Origin: Cristatella mucedo
Lineage: Eukaryota; Bryozoa; Phylactolaemata; Cristatellidae
Assembly (NCBI GenBank): GCA_009760855.2
Contig: WPIO01000012.1
Coordinates: forward strand, 7,435,501 to 7,499,500
Direction: 5' to 3'
Length of the DNA stretch: 64,000 nucleotides
Position 1 is the first letter of the stretch. Every line of letters begins with the position of its first letter. Made by a program: the position numbers and the translations under genes. The notes under the pieces were generated by a model. It saw only the letters and a program-made list of their open reading frames with translations. It ran no database searches and was not told where the DNA came from. Shown here piece after piece: positions 43,537 to 54,760 of this stretch.

Positions 43537-44369
43537 AGCGAAGACTGTCGTCGCGCTGACGAGCTGCCCCTGAGTTATTCCATAATTTTGCTACGGGCCT
43601 TGCACCGCTGGCCTAGCGATGCTTTTTCCCCCCACCAAACTCCACGCTCGCCACATGCGCACCCCGGCAGTCGCAGTCGCTCGAGCCGCTCTGGCGCGCC
43701 GGCCCATTCGCGAACGTGTGCGAACGGAGATGCGAACGACGCATGCGAACGAATCGAAGGAAGGAGCGGCCGCCGCGTCAAAGAAAGAGCGCAACAAACG
43801 AGCGGCGAGAGCAGCGGCTTCTGCACGACGGTCCTTTGGCCAAAAGAAATAGCGCACGCGACGCTACTATTTCATGCCGACAACGCTCGACAAGCGTCAG
43901 CGAAGCGCTCGGAGCAAGGCCAGTGAATTGTAGGTGCAGCAGCCAGCAATGCAGCTAGGAATGCCAGCAAACTGGCTAAACGGCACCAGACGAAGCCACC
44001 GATACCTTACGAATAATAATGTCCAAGTTTGCCAGTGGGTTAGAGATGTCTATTTGACAGCCACGGAGGATTACAAGTGTGCAGCATCAGCCATTGGTTG
44101 TGCCTCGCTTGCCTACCAGAGCGTCACTGAATTGCTACTGGCGCATACTCTCTGGCTCAACTCCCGCCTGGCACAAACGCCGCGGCACAAATGACCGCCT
44201 ATTGTATTGCTCCTGCTTTTATACTGCCTGACCGTGGTTACGACACAACTGGGTCCCAGTCGTAGTTCAGTAACCGCTAATACTACCTCGTCACTCATAA
44301 TCGGACAGATCTAGCATTCCATCATTTCAAAAGCCACGTCGTCTTTAAATGTACGAGTATGTAATACAT
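43537..44369. other. GC-rich intergenic stretch with overlapping frames
   Basis: Long Arg/Ala-rich frames on both strands between 43590 and 43960 reflect high GC and few stop codons. No domain or clear exon was identified. It could be a CpG-rich promoter region. Confidence 0.35.
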
Positions 44370-44512
44370 AATTCACTTGCATAGCCCTATCGGAGAACTT
44401 AGTCTCTGCTCAGGTGCTTCGCGTATGCCACTTGGCTCTAGTCGACGGCCTCGCCATCAAATGCATTTACTTTTACCTTGGTTCGAGGAGAGCACCTTAA
44501 CAACTGGCTCAA
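44370..44512 (-). mobile_element. SINE-1 remnant
   Basis: The tail cggagaacttagtctctgctcaggtgcttcgc and then the tRNA-like side gcaccttaacaactgg match the SINE-1 family in reverse orientation, with a short unrelated insert between. Confidence 0.5.
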
Positions 44513-45185
44513 ATCAGGGCAGCAAGCGTTACGTACTTCCCGACAGACTGTCGGCGCTAAGCACGAGCGAAGAAATTGCTGTGTCCTCAAAGCCTGCAAG
44601 GAGATCGTGTGGGACTAACCAGCACTGGTAATTAATTTATGGCTGGAGACAGCTCAATGGACCGCCGAGCGACTGCATTTCTTTCCAAGGAGCAAAACGA
44701 TCTGAACCGCAACATTAAGAAAACCTTTGCAGGACGCGGATACAAGCACATGCTCTGCACTCGTATCGGCTCAAAGTATGGCGTGATCTTGCGGTTGCCT
44801 GGAAGCTGCCGACAGACAGAGCAGCTCAAAATGGCGCTCGCTGTGCCTCTTGTTTAGCCGCATCAAGCAGCCGCTTTCACGTCAAAGGCGAGCGCGTCAG
44901 CTGTGCATGGACATCTGCCTCATAGAAAGCCAGCTCAGTACGCAACGAAGACATCGCCTCGGAGAGCGGATGCACGGAAAGGTGGATACCGATTTTAGAC
45001 CCCCCCAAACCGGACGTCGTCTGTGCACACTAGGATTAGCCATGTGCTACGCCCTGATGGCTTGGACAACGTAAATATTCAGCCCTCCGTCATAAAAAAG
45101 TGAAACGCTCCTTAGAAACCTTTTCGGACTGAAGCGCGCTGAAAGCCACGATTTTTACCAGGTGTCAACGTTGACTGAGGGAAAA
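44513..45185. other. Unassigned sequence
   Basis: A 72-codon plus-strand frame opens at ATG 44640 (MAGDSSMDRR start) and reads to a TAG at 44855-44857, but it has no recognisable domain or splice context. Confidence 0.25.
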
Positions 45186-45189
45186 TTCG

Positions 45190-45345
45190 CCGAGCTGGTT
45201 TGGTCTAGCGGTTAAGGTGCTCGCCCCGACCAAGGTCTGACTGAGGTCGTGGGCTCGAGCCCCGAGGCATACGTGAAGCGCCTGAATAGAGATTAAGTTC
45301 TCTTGGGGCGCTATATAAATGAATTATATATTTATATTTTTAGAT
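45190..45345 (+). mobile_element. tRNA-derived SINE-1 with LINE-type 3' tail
   Basis: The head is tRNA-like, with an A box around tggtctagcggttaaggtg (45201-45219) and a B box around gggctcgagcccc (45251-45263). The body then ends in gcgcctgaatagagatt, gttctcttggggcgct and atataaatga. This tail is nearly the 3' end of the L2-like LINEs here (gcgcctagaaagagatt, gttctctgagggcgct). RNA polymerase III transcription and mobilisation by the LINE machinery are the expected mode for such elements. Confidence 0.85.
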
Positions 45346-45760
45346 GTGAATTATGAAAAGGCATTTTTCATTCCCGTCTTTACCTGGCAGTGATGCCTTT
45401 ATCGACGTCGATCGCAACGTCTGGCTGGGAGGGGGCGGACATAATCATCCAGGATAGCGTTCGCTGTTCATTTGTATTAACAGATTATCGCAGATGTCGA
45501 TGCAAAGTTGCACGCCGCGGCAGATCTGCGCAAAGAAGCAAACGAGCTGCTAGCTAGAAGGCAGGCCCCGCGTCCGCCGATCTTCTCTGTGTGATTTCTC
45601 TCGATCCGGCGTCCCCAGTGACGTAAGTCGTTGCACGGCGGGCAGGCATAGGCTGCGAAGCTAAGCGGTCGCCCTAAATCTCCGCCGGCGGCGTTTGCAG
45701 CGTGCGATCGAGTGGCTCCATCTCTCGTCCCCGCTGACAGCGCCCATCCCCCACCGCTTC
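45346..45760. other. Unassigned, GC rising to the right
   Basis: No gene-like signal recognised. Confidence 0.35.
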
Positions 45761-45770
45761 CGGTCTCTAG

Positions 45771-46728
45771 GCGACGCTGGTTCGGTTTCCTTCTTCCGAC
45801 GAAGCCGACGTCGTTACTGACAGCGAGCTGGCGGCCGACGCGACGACTAAGCCAGGCGACACTCTGGCCGAGCTCTCGGCAGGCGCGACCGCCGCTGCGT
45901 TCGGCTTACCATCGGTCGTTCCGGCAGTGCCGGGGCCGACGCCGAAGGAGCAGCGGCGCTCGAGCCACCCGCCACTGCTCCCACCGCTCCCCCTCTAGTT
46001 GCCGGTTACAGGCGCAGCGCTGGAGCTTTCTGCCGCGGCGGCGGTGCTCGAATATACAGCTGCCGTTGCAGCGCTGGAGCTTTCTGCCGCGGCGGCGGCG
46101 GTGGCGGTGCTCGAATATACAGCTGCCGTTGCAGCGCTGGAGCTTTCTGCCGCAGCCGCGGCGGCGGTGCTTGAATATACAGCTGCCGTTGCAGGGCTGG
46201 AACTTTCTGCTGCGGCGGCGGCGGCGGTGCTCGAATATACAGCTGCCGTTGCAGCGCTGGAGCTTTCTGCCGCAGTGGCGGCGGCGGTGCTCGAATATAC
46301 AGCTGCCGTTGCAGCGCTGGAGCTTTCTGCCGCGGCGGCGGCGGTGCTCGAATATACAGCTGCCGTTGCAGCGCTGGAGCTTTCTGCCGCAGCCGCGGCG
46401 GCGGCGGTGCTCGAATATACAGCTGCCGTTGCAGGGCTGGAACTTTCTGCCGCAGCGGCGGCCACGACGCTCGGGTTTCCCGAAGTTAAAGCGGCGCTCG
46501 TTCCTTCTGCCTCGGGCGCGAGCTGTGAGCTTTCCGTGACGGGTAAGGCTTCGGAAGCGATGAGAGTACTACTCGGCATGTCGGTGCCCGCAGACGTGGC
46601 GCTATCCTGCCGACCCTCCGCAAGCGCCGACGCCATCGTAGTTGATCTAGATGCGGCTGCAGAAGGCGCGACTGCGGGGCTCGGCGGCTCGCCGGGCCGC
46701 ATCCGCGGAGGGCACTTTTGCCGCAGGT
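45771..46728 (+). CDS. Candidate Ala-rich exon(s), function unknown
   Basis: A frame open from the acceptor-like cttccggtctctag at 45770 reads ATLVRFPSSDEADVV and an Ala/Pro-rich stretch, and is stopped by TAG at 45996. The same frame resumes at 45999 and stays open to 46730 through eight repeats of AALELSAA...VLEYTAAV. It then gives a non-repetitive tail with KASEAMRVLLGMSVPADVAL and reaches CGCAG/GTGACT, a strong donor. The TAG sits inside a polypyrimidine acceptor-like stretch, so a short intron around it is possible, but no good donor precedes it. The minus strand is also open (Ser/Ala-rich), so strand and even coding status are uncertain. Confidence 0.3.
46008..46470. repeat. Coding-frame minisatellite, 54-63-bp units, about 7.5 copies
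   Basis: The units start gcgctggagctttctgccgc and end gaatatacagctgccg. Lengths differ only by multiples of three within the GCG/GCC run. Third-position changes (GAG/GAA, CTC/CTT, GCC/GCT) are silent in the plus frame and also in the Ser/Ala minus frame. Confidence 0.9.
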
Positions 46729-46730
46729 GA

Positions 46731-48270
46731 CTCGTGAATCGGCTCCGACGCAGCAGTGCAGGGCACTGAGCACCTGATGTCGTCGGCCAGGTGTCTTCTG
46801 CAGAGCGTGCATAGGCTGTTTTGCACGTCGAGAACGCCTGCAAGCGGGAAAGCCTTGTACAGTGGCGTGTCTAGCCGGCACGCACTCACTGACCTGGCAC
46901 GGGCTGCCGTAAACTCGGGCGAGATCTTCGGACACTTACCGGTCGCATCTGTCAGCAGAGCGGCCATAACCGGAAATGTGATAGCCGTCGCTAGCGAGAG
47001 CTTGAAGTGGTGCATTCCTCCTGGCGGTGATCTTTTGCGTGACTTTCGATTCGACGAAGCACCTCCTTACCTAAGGAAGTGAGCGAATCCTCTGCTGCCC
47101 TCACGCTCGACACGCGCACGCGTCCGGCCCGAGAGCGGCAGTGCGCAGGCGGGTGCTCCAAGTTACGGCAGCGATGGCGGCAGCGCGCGCAGGTGCGCGG
47201 CGCGCTGGCGAAGCCGACGCGGGCCGCGGGCGCCAGCGTCGCCGTCGCGCGGCGCGCCGCTCGCAGAGCAGCGGCGGCCGATCGACGCCGCCGCCCCCCC
47301 CCCCTGTGCGGCGCTTCGCGCACTGGCCATAGCCTGCTGCTGGAGTCGATGCCGCGGAGCTCCTTCAAGCTGCGAGAAAGCGCGGCGCGAGTCGAGTGTC
47401 GCAAAGCGCTAGCAGCCAGCTTGCGGCTCAGCCTCCGCCAACTACCTTGCGCTCCGCTCGCAGCGACCGGCCAGAGGAGAATGCTGAGCCTGTTGTTGGC
47501 TGCCGCAGCGAATCCAAAGTGGCGCCGCGAGGCCGTGATCTTCGGCCGCGATCTTCTCACGCGACCTCGCCGTACGAGGGGGCGCGCGCCAACCGGCTTT
47601 GTGGCCTGGGCGCTTCCGCTGCACCGTCCCGACGCTTCCGCTGCACCGTCCCGACGCACCGCTAACGGAAGTTGGCCGAGGCCACGGCGGTCGGCGTGCC
47701 ACTTACCGCATGCCTGATGCTAAACCGCAGGCGCCACATGACGGGGAGGCCTTTCCAACAATGGCTGTGCGTGTGAGTGGAGAACGTTTGCTTTCGCTCT
47801 TGCCGAGCAGCCGGCCCGAGCGAACTAACCGACCGAACGTGCTGAAGTTGAATGCTAATAATAATTGGTCGTTTTTGTATAGCTCCCTGAGAGAGCTCAA
47901 TCAGTTTCCATGCGCTTTACAGCTCGCTTCAAGCGAAGCAATAACCAATAGCCAATGACAGCTACGTGTCCTACTTACGCAAGCTTACAAAAAGCACACA
48001 CTCATCCTGCTAAGCCGAGCGTGCAAAAGCACAAAATAGACTTGCCGCTGTTGGTTAGTAGGGCCCCGGTTAGTAACGCTCACTTAATCATGCACAAGTA
48101 AGTAAATCACAGCAAGACATGCTATACAAAAGCAAATTGCTCTAGCCACTAGTCGCGAAGGGAGCAGTTTAATTTACGCACAATCGCACAAATGGGCTAT
48201 TCATTCAGACAGACCAAAAGATGCGTGGAAACGGTAGGCTTTAAGCTCGTTTTTAAATGACTTTAAGCCC
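46731..48270. other. CpG- and GC-rich region, no recognised gene
   Basis: Very GC-rich to about 47700. A plus frame at 46756-47082 starts like a possible organelle-targeted peptide (MSSARCLLQSVHRLFC) and ends LRDFRFDEAPPYLRK, but I recognise no family. From 47100 to 47700 every frame is open because of composition. Confidence 0.3.
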
Positions 48271-48420
48271 CGGGCCTTAGCCCTGTGGCAAGGTGCTCGC
48301 ACTGCACGATCCAGGTAGAGGGTTCAAGTCTTTCAGCATGCAATCCTGTATTGCCTACTAAAAGCGGTGGTGAAAGTGATTAAGGCTCTTCTACCACTAC
48401 ATGAATCAGGCTGTTAAATG
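48271..48420 (+). mobile_element. SINE-2, diverged copy
   Basis: A tRNA-like head with B box agggttcaagtc at about 48319, then gcggtggtgaaagtgattaa and ggctcttctacc, as in the SINE-2 copies at 53764 and 55341. Confidence 0.65.
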
Positions 48421-48588
48421 AACTAAAGCCTATTTTTGTTCCATTATTTTTCTTTAGAGCTGACGCTACGTAAGTCTGTAGTGAACCGGCGGTGTAAATC
48501 GGACTTATGATGACTGCTGCGATGCTTTTCGTGGTTTCTTAGTTATTATGACTAGGAACATGTTCTGATGTAATCTCTAATTAGGTGG

Positions 48589-48596
48589 TATAAAAG
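48589..48596 (+). promoter_or_regulatory. TATA box candidate
   Basis: Canonical TATAAAAG, predicting transcription from about 48620 towards the orphan exon at 48824. Confidence 0.45.
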
Positions 48597-48823
48597 CCAA
48601 TCTCATATAATAGACAGTCTGTTGTGCCCGATCATTTGAGTCAGGTTTTAGTTGCAACTGAGGCTTTGAGCCAGGCAGGAGTCACGCACCAGACCTCGAT
48701 TTAAGCCGTTAAGCGGTGCTCCGAACGGAGACAAGGTTTGGCTCTGTGCCATTGCCACGTGACGTACCACATGCCTGTCGAATCGATCGTAATCCGTGGC
48801 TATCGAATAGACTTCTTTTTGCT

Positions 48824-48998
48824 ATGGATACGGAATTATTGGGCGCAGACCTCCAAGCTCTACGGAAATTGAGCGCATCCGTGTTATACAGGGGGCTGCA
48901 AAACTGTTTAAGGCAACGCGGTTTTTTGACATGTCAAGTCGGATTCGGCAGCAAGCTTCAGAGCGTGGAGCGCGATGATTTTCCTGGAGTCGCCACTG
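48824..48998 (+). CDS. Orphan first-exon candidate
   Basis: ATG opens a frame starting MDTELLGADLQALRKLSASV and continuing with LYRGLQNCLRQRGFL. It reaches ACTG/GTGAGT, a near-perfect donor, in phase 1 after 58 codons. It lies about 200 bp after a TATAAAAG box. No family is recognised and the next exon was not found. An overlapping ATG at about 48771 opens a short competing frame. Confidence 0.35.
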
Positions 48999-49500
48999 GT
49001 GAGTTCCAGTTCCGAATCGGTCTCTCGAAAAATGGCCCAAGCCTTACTGAACCCCTCTAGTGCTCTTGCGAACCAGCTCGATAGCGTGACACACGTGCGC
49101 GATCTACCAGCTGCCAGAGTAGCGGGTCGCCTTCCTCCTCCTCCTCCCTGCTCGCTAGAAGCTCCGCTGTTCAGCCGCGTAGCTTCTAGCGTCGCTCGCG
49201 CGTGACGCCGCGGCGTGGCAAGATGGGCGACGCTCGTTCGATAAGCTGCAAAAGTCACGCATTAGGCGCCTACGGCCATCGTTCCTCTTTGACGACCGAC
49301 AGTTTCCATAAAACTGCGCTGCGTGAACCGCGGGCGGTGCCAGTCAATAGTAAGTCCGTTTCAGAGCCCACGCAACGTTGAATGGAAAACTACGCCTATA
49401 CGACCTCTGGTCTCAAGCCACTTGGCTGTTTAGAATATCCGCTCACGCGTTCCATTGAGGTCGGGCTCTGGGAGAGGACACTTCGCTTCCAGCCGGCTTG
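48999..49500. other. Unassigned, GC-rich to 49230
   Basis: Open frames on both strands without motif. Confidence 0.35.
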
Positions 49501-49680
49501 ATAATAATAATAATATTAATAATAATAATACATTCGATCGTGCTTGTTTTGCAGAAATTGCAAAGCGCTTACAAAGAGATTGGGTTCTCTGAGGGCGCTT
49601 TATCAAATATATTATTATTATTATTATTTGATATAGCGTCCTCAGAGAACTCAATCTCTTTCTAGGCAGTCACCGCGACA
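49501..49680. mobile_element. Two LINE-type 3' tails joined tail to tail
   Basis: An (AAT)n start is followed by a plus-oriented tail (gcaaagcgcttacaaagag, gttctctgagggcgc, (ATT)n to 49628). An inverted tail follows directly (gcgtcctcagagaactc, aatctctttctagg). The arrangement makes a palindrome-like structure. Confidence 0.75.
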
Positions 49681-51695
49681 ATAAAAAGGCAGGCTGCGTC
49701 CTGCTTCTAGTAACTTCCGCTAACTCCCGCACGAGGTCAAGATTCATTCCTTCCGGAAAACATTCCTGGCAACGGGTCTTGGTCTTTGACGCCGATATTG
49801 CTAAGCCAAGCAGCCAACCATTACTTTGAGCATCAGACCTATTCTGCGGTCAGTAAAGAAACAGCGACAGTCGCGCACTGCCCAAGTTACTCCTGAAAAT
49901 TCAGCCGAATCACCCGTGATTTGTAAGCTATTTGAACATTAAGACCTGCCCACTGCGAGCACGTAAATTCTATCGATCTCGGCGATATATTGACCAGCGT
50001 AAAGTTAGCACCGCGGCTAACCCACTCGTTCGCGGTCGCCCAGGCGGCTAGTGGTTTCGGCTGATAGCAAGCGCACTGACGAGAGGCTTTACCCGCCCTT
50101 AAGTCGGCCGGTGCCCGTGAGCGAAGGCTCTGCGAGGGTGCGCACAGCGATTCGCACATCTTCCGCTAGCTAAGGATGCAGGAACGACTCTCGCCGATCG
50201 GAAAATCTGGCACTGGACCGCCGTCGCGAGATTGTCAACTTCCTGCGTGTTTTCTCGCTTTTTACCATTGCATGGCTGCGCAACGTAGAGTGAATGTAAC
50301 GCACGCAAGGGCTAGCGTTAAATCCGTGCTCGACCGGAAGCGGCTTCGCTTGGCCGCACTTTGTTGAAATGCGACGAGATCACGAGTGACTCGACCTGAG
50401 CGAAGTGGAAGTCTGATTGCCTTGCCTGAGGACCGGCTGCTGTGGGCAAGCAGATTCAGCCTAGAAACGACAGTCCACCCAAGAGCTGCTGCATTGTTGT
50501 GGGCCACAAACAGGCGAATGCCAATTGCGACCCGGAGCTTCGCTACTTTTTATTTTAGGCCAGCTATCAACGGCGTACGTTTCTTGAACAGCGTCTAGGC
50601 GCATTACGTGAGAGACTCGCAGCGGCATTTGAACAGGGAGCAGTGACAGAGCTGCGGTAGAAACTGGCCACCAGTCGTCGCAGTCTTGCGAAGGTCCTCG
50701 GCACCGGAAGTTCTTGGAGCCGCCTACGTCGCTCGGTGCGCTTCCTTTGGAGGTGAGCCGGCGAGCGGCCTTCCTCGCGAGTCAAGCGGCGCTGTCTTTA
50801 CGAGATCGTGACGCTGATTATACCAATCTTTCATTTTCACGGGGACTGTGCTTGCCACTTTTGTATTTTTCAGGCACCCTCTTTTTGTAGCGTTGCTTGT
50901 TTCCTGTGGCCCCTTCCTCTAGTACGCACGCCGATTCGCATAATTGCAGCGAAAAAGAAGACTTTGCACCGAAGGCTTGACTCTCAGTTGTAAGTGTCAA
51001 TGTAAAATGTCGTTTAATTCAGATTTAAATTATATTTATATAATTTTACTATTTCTAAAATAGAATCGGGTGGCGCTAACTAGGTTACCCCGTAATACGT
51101 GCTGAGAAAATGGCCATCTTAGTCAGGGCAGGCCACGTTATGAACGTGGAGGAGGATACGTTACTGCCTTGTTGTGCCTTGGGGCTTCAAGTGTTTTCAG
51201 ACTCCTGTCAGTTGCTGCATTTTGTAGTTTCGGTGACATAAAAACTTCTTTTGGCTATAACTTTGCGTGCAATAAGTAATCTCACTGAGAAAGGTAGTTT
51301 TAAATTGTAAATTCTACCGAATCAGTTTGGAAACGCCTCCCTGGATAATATTGAGGCTCATCAAAGAAGGAAATAGTGGTTATTAGCAAGCCTATTATAG
51401 CGTCGTAGAAGAACTGCGCCTCTATCGAGTAATTCACCTAAGCTAGAATAGAAGAATCGTATCAACTGTCAGTGAAAAAATGCTCACCTGCAGCACGCAT
51501 ACTTACTTAAAAATGGGTTCACATGAACAAAACACACGTATGTACGTATATCTGTCTCTGTAATTTCAACATCCTAAAAATACTGAGTATGTGTTACGCT
51601 GGAGATATTTGTATAGCAAATTCAAAGCTCGATATGCTTTCGGTGCACATAAGTATCAACAAGCTTAAATGACCATGCGAAAGCGGGCAATATGT
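49681..51695. other. No recognisable gene
   Basis: Moderately GC-rich to about 50990, then AT-rich. Several 60-90-codon frames occur on both strands without domain, splice pairing or repeat mates. Confidence 0.35.
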
Positions 51696-51699
51696 CATT

Positions 51700-51775
51700 G
51701 ATAAGAATAATAATAAAAATAATAATACACTTGATGAAGTGCCCCCAGAGAACCCAATCTCTTTCTAGGCACCAC
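51700..51775 (-). mobile_element. Solo LINE-type 3' tail
   Basis: (AAT)n, then cttgatgaagtgccccc, agagaacccaatctctttct and aggcacc: the reversed family tail with no LINE body. Confidence 0.7.
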
Positions 51776-51938
51776 TGGTCATTAGAACCAATTGGAAACT
51801 AACAGGAATCATAAGAAGTTAAGCTTCTAAAGCCCCCGAGAAAGAATAAATATTCCCTGGAGTGCTACAAAAAAGCACACAACTCCTTCCCCTAGTCACG
51901 ACGTGAAGCACATGTCTGAAAAGCACGGTCGCTTAAAG

Positions 51939-51941
<3 letters not shown>

Positions 51942-52021
<80 letters not shown>

Positions 52022-52031
52022 CGCTCTCTCT
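51942..52031. repeat. (CT)n microsatellite
   Basis: CT run with a few interruptions. The Ser-Leu and Arg-Glu frames are artefacts. Confidence 0.95.
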
Positions 52032-52286
52032 CGGACGGATCAAAGCTGTTGGGAGCTGGTAGGCTTAGAAGCGGAGTGTTGGAAATGCTGCGGCCTTGTG
52101 CGAATGTCGGCACCGCTTGAAAAGACAAGAGCTGCTGGGTCAAGACAAACTGCTCAGCGTCATGCAAGTACCCCAGCGAGAAGAAAAAAGCCGGCTGCTC
52201 CATTAATCTGCAGCCCAGGAATCAAATGACTTCAACTTTGTCGAGACACGTCGCAGAGACCAGAAAATGGGTTCTTTATCAAGCCA

Positions 52287-52290
<4 letters not shown>

Positions 52291-52366
<76 letters not shown>

Positions 52367-52442
52367 GGAGACGGAGACGGAGACGGAGATGGAGTTAAAG
52401 ATGGGGGTGAAGGTGGAGATGAAGATAAAGTTAGAGACAGAC

Positions 52443-52505
<63 letters not shown>
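52291..52505. repeat. Two (GA)n tracts with a purine-rich minisatellite between
   Basis: GA runs at 52291-52362 and 52441-52504. Between them lie acggag-type hexamers that drift into ggtggagatgaag words. The whole stretch is about 215 bp and nearly all purine on the plus strand. Confidence 0.93.
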
Positions 52506-52509
<4 letters not shown>

Positions 52510-53760
52510 GTTGGCGCTTCGTTCTGGAGCAAAGCTAGCATACTCTCAATTGAGAAAAGCTACAAGTGTTAAGTGTTGCGAGCACTCCGGACAGTGCACA
52601 AACGCTCACTGCGATTTCCTCTTTCTTTATTTCAGAACTTAGTTCGAACCACTGACCTTTGGCATACCTTCTTCGCGGTGCAGTCGGCGACGGCTTCATG
52701 AGATGCACACCGCCGGACCACCGCAGCGACCGTCGACAAGTGGCCAAGCTAGCAGACACATCAGATGGCAGTGTTTACGGCGCGTTGCGAGCCGCAGCTG
52801 CTGCGAGCGACCGCAGTGACCATGAGCTTGTGGTAATCTGATTAAATTTGGCAACGGCGAGAACCTTTGGACACTGCTTCCAGGAGGCGGAATTAAAACG
52901 TAGCCGCGAGGGGGGGGGCGCGAGTATGCTCTCAGAGCCAGGTGGCTTGAGTGCAGAGTTACGATCCAGAGAGAAAGGCAGTTTAAAGCGTCCTCTCGGG
53001 AGTGCCCTGAGGAGCCTGGCATTGCTGCAGTGTCTCAGCTAGGCAAGTAGAGCTACTGCTTGAAGCCTCGAAGCACCAAATCAGAGTTGCGATTTTTGAC
53101 GCGTGAACTCTCCTCGCAGCGTCAGCAGCCGCGGGCACCGCCATTTTTACGGCAGTAGTGCTCGTTGCTAAATACCCTAGATTTCTCATTAACTTGGTGG
53201 CCTTTTAAAGCGCATCCGGTTAAAGCTTCATTTCATTAGCTCTGCTAAAACGCAATTTCAATACGGCCGACCTAGCTACCGTAGAGAAGACACCTGCATT
53301 TTAGAAAGCCGGGTTTGCTTTCGTCGTTTTATACTACGCCCTTTCAAGCTTAAACAAGCAACGATGTCAAACGGCTGTAAAGAGCGAATAAAAAGTAAGT
53401 TTAGCATGTTGGGCTAAGACGTATACGGCAGTATCTTGCCCCAGATATTTAACCCGGAAGTAATGCGCACGCACCTCGTGTCCCAGCTCTTGGGTGCCGG
53501 TCCTGCAGGAGGCAATCGCGTATTGCCCGCAGCCAGCTGAGTTACAGCAGCTGAGGCTCTTCTTACGGCGCCTATATAAGTTAGGATGTTAACTCGGCCA
53601 CTTTTCCTTTAAGCTCTGTATCTCTAAATTACTGCTCTCTTGAATCCACCGCTGAAGGTCACATTTAAAAATATTCGGCCATTTACTGGCTCCAATAATG
53701 CAGTGGCAGACCATAGCATTTCCTACTTGGCTTGGTATATCGGTATATATATATACATAT
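52506..53760. other. No recognisable gene
   Basis: GC-rich patches at 52640-53160. A minus-strand start with MAVPAAADAARRVHASK (about 53144) sits by a gccatttttac motif but has no recognisable continuation. Confidence 0.3.
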
Positions 53761-53763
53761 ATG

Positions 53764-53930
53764 GTAGCCGTGATGGCACACTAGGTAAGGCGGTTGCTTT
53801 CACGACCTCGGTCCCGAGGTCGTGGGTTCGATTTCTGCAGTGGGCGATCCTTTATCGCCACTGCAAGCGGTGGTGATAGCCGTAAAGGCTCTTCTGTCGC
53901 TATACAAAAAGAGGCTGTTTAATCAGCTAG
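53764..53930 (+). mobile_element. tRNA-derived SINE-2
   Basis: The head has an A-box-like tggcacactaggtaaggcgg and a B box gggttcgatttc, separated by a gacctcggtcccgaggtcg hairpin. The body contains cagtgggcgatcctttatcg and ggctcttctgtcgc, ending in an AT-rich tail. The copy at 55171-55341 is about 97% identical by eye. Confidence 0.85.
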
Positions 53931-53948
53931 GAATTATTAATTAATTAT

Positions 53949-54105
53949 TTATATATATATATACCTTGGTATATATATATATACCTTGGTATATATATAT
54001 ATATATATATACCTTGGTATATATATATATATACCTTGGTATATATATATATACCTTGGTATATATATATATATACCTTGGTATATATATATATATATAT
54101 ACCTT

Positions 54106-54150
<45 letters not shown>
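53949..54150. repeat. (TA)n tract with periodic CCTTGG
   Basis: Runs of TA 8-20 bp long are separated by ccttgg about eight times, then continue as pure (TA)n. It directly follows the SINE-2 tail. Tyr-Ile frames are artefacts. Confidence 0.95.
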
Positions 54151-54153
<3 letters not shown>

Positions 54154-54389
54154 CAACTTACACCCAGCAGCATTGATTTATAAAGAAATCCTCCCTCACT
54201 TATTCTGCTTTGGAAAGTTCTTTATTGCTAGACATATTTGCATCAATTAAGTTATGACCCGCGATGCTAAATCACAAGGATACCAGAAACAGTGCATACA
54301 TTAGAGGGTAGCTTCATTATCTCCATACGCAGCTGTGCGTGTCCTTCGTAGTAATGTAACATGAACTTAAAGGTCCTTATTCACCCAAA

Positions 54390-54760
54390 GCAAAGCTGGC
54401 TCGGTGGATTGATAAGCTCTAAAACCTTTGCAGCAAATGTAAAGCGCCTAGAGAGAGATTGAGTTCTCTGAGGGCGGTTTATCAAGTGCATTATTATTAT
54501 TATTATAACGAGATTTGGACTTACTAGCTAGGTTTAAAGTTTCAATATATGAGTTCAGCTGGTTTGCTACGTTTCGTTCCAGTGTTATTGGTAGGAAAAG
54601 TAGATAGAAGACTGGGTAGAAGTTGCTCAAGGTCTCTTGGTCTACTGCTACTTTCTTGAGTAGTGGCCTGACTACAGACTTTTCGAGAGAGAATGTTGAG
54701 ACTATCAAGCGCCAGTACGGCCTTGTCGATACTGATTGCAGGCGTCAATCTCTTCAAAAG
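54390..54760 (-). mobile_element. L2-like LINE fragment interrupted by a nested tail
   Basis: On the minus strand it encodes SVVRPLLKKVAVDQETLSN and NQLNSYIETLNLASKS, then is interrupted at 54425-54506. It resumes on the other side at the text equivalent to gactctgtggagtgat. Confidence 0.75.
54425..54506 (+). mobile_element. Solo LINE-type 3' tail nested in a LINE
   Basis: About 80 bp only: tttgcagcaaatgtaaagcg, gagagagattgagttctct and an (ATT)n end. It splits the surrounding opposite-strand LINE between the blocks for SGFRANHS and LASK. Confidence 0.75.

Noticed and set aside
45201-45263. Possible functional tRNA gene
   Set aside because: The A and B boxes are tRNA-like, but there is no acceptor-stem pairing that I could find. 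The sequence continues into a LINE-type tail and recurs, so it is a SINE head.
46991-47717. Long frames of 212 and 222 codons on both strands
   Set aside because: Arg/Ala-rich in all registers, as expected of 70%-plus GC. No domain or splice evidence.
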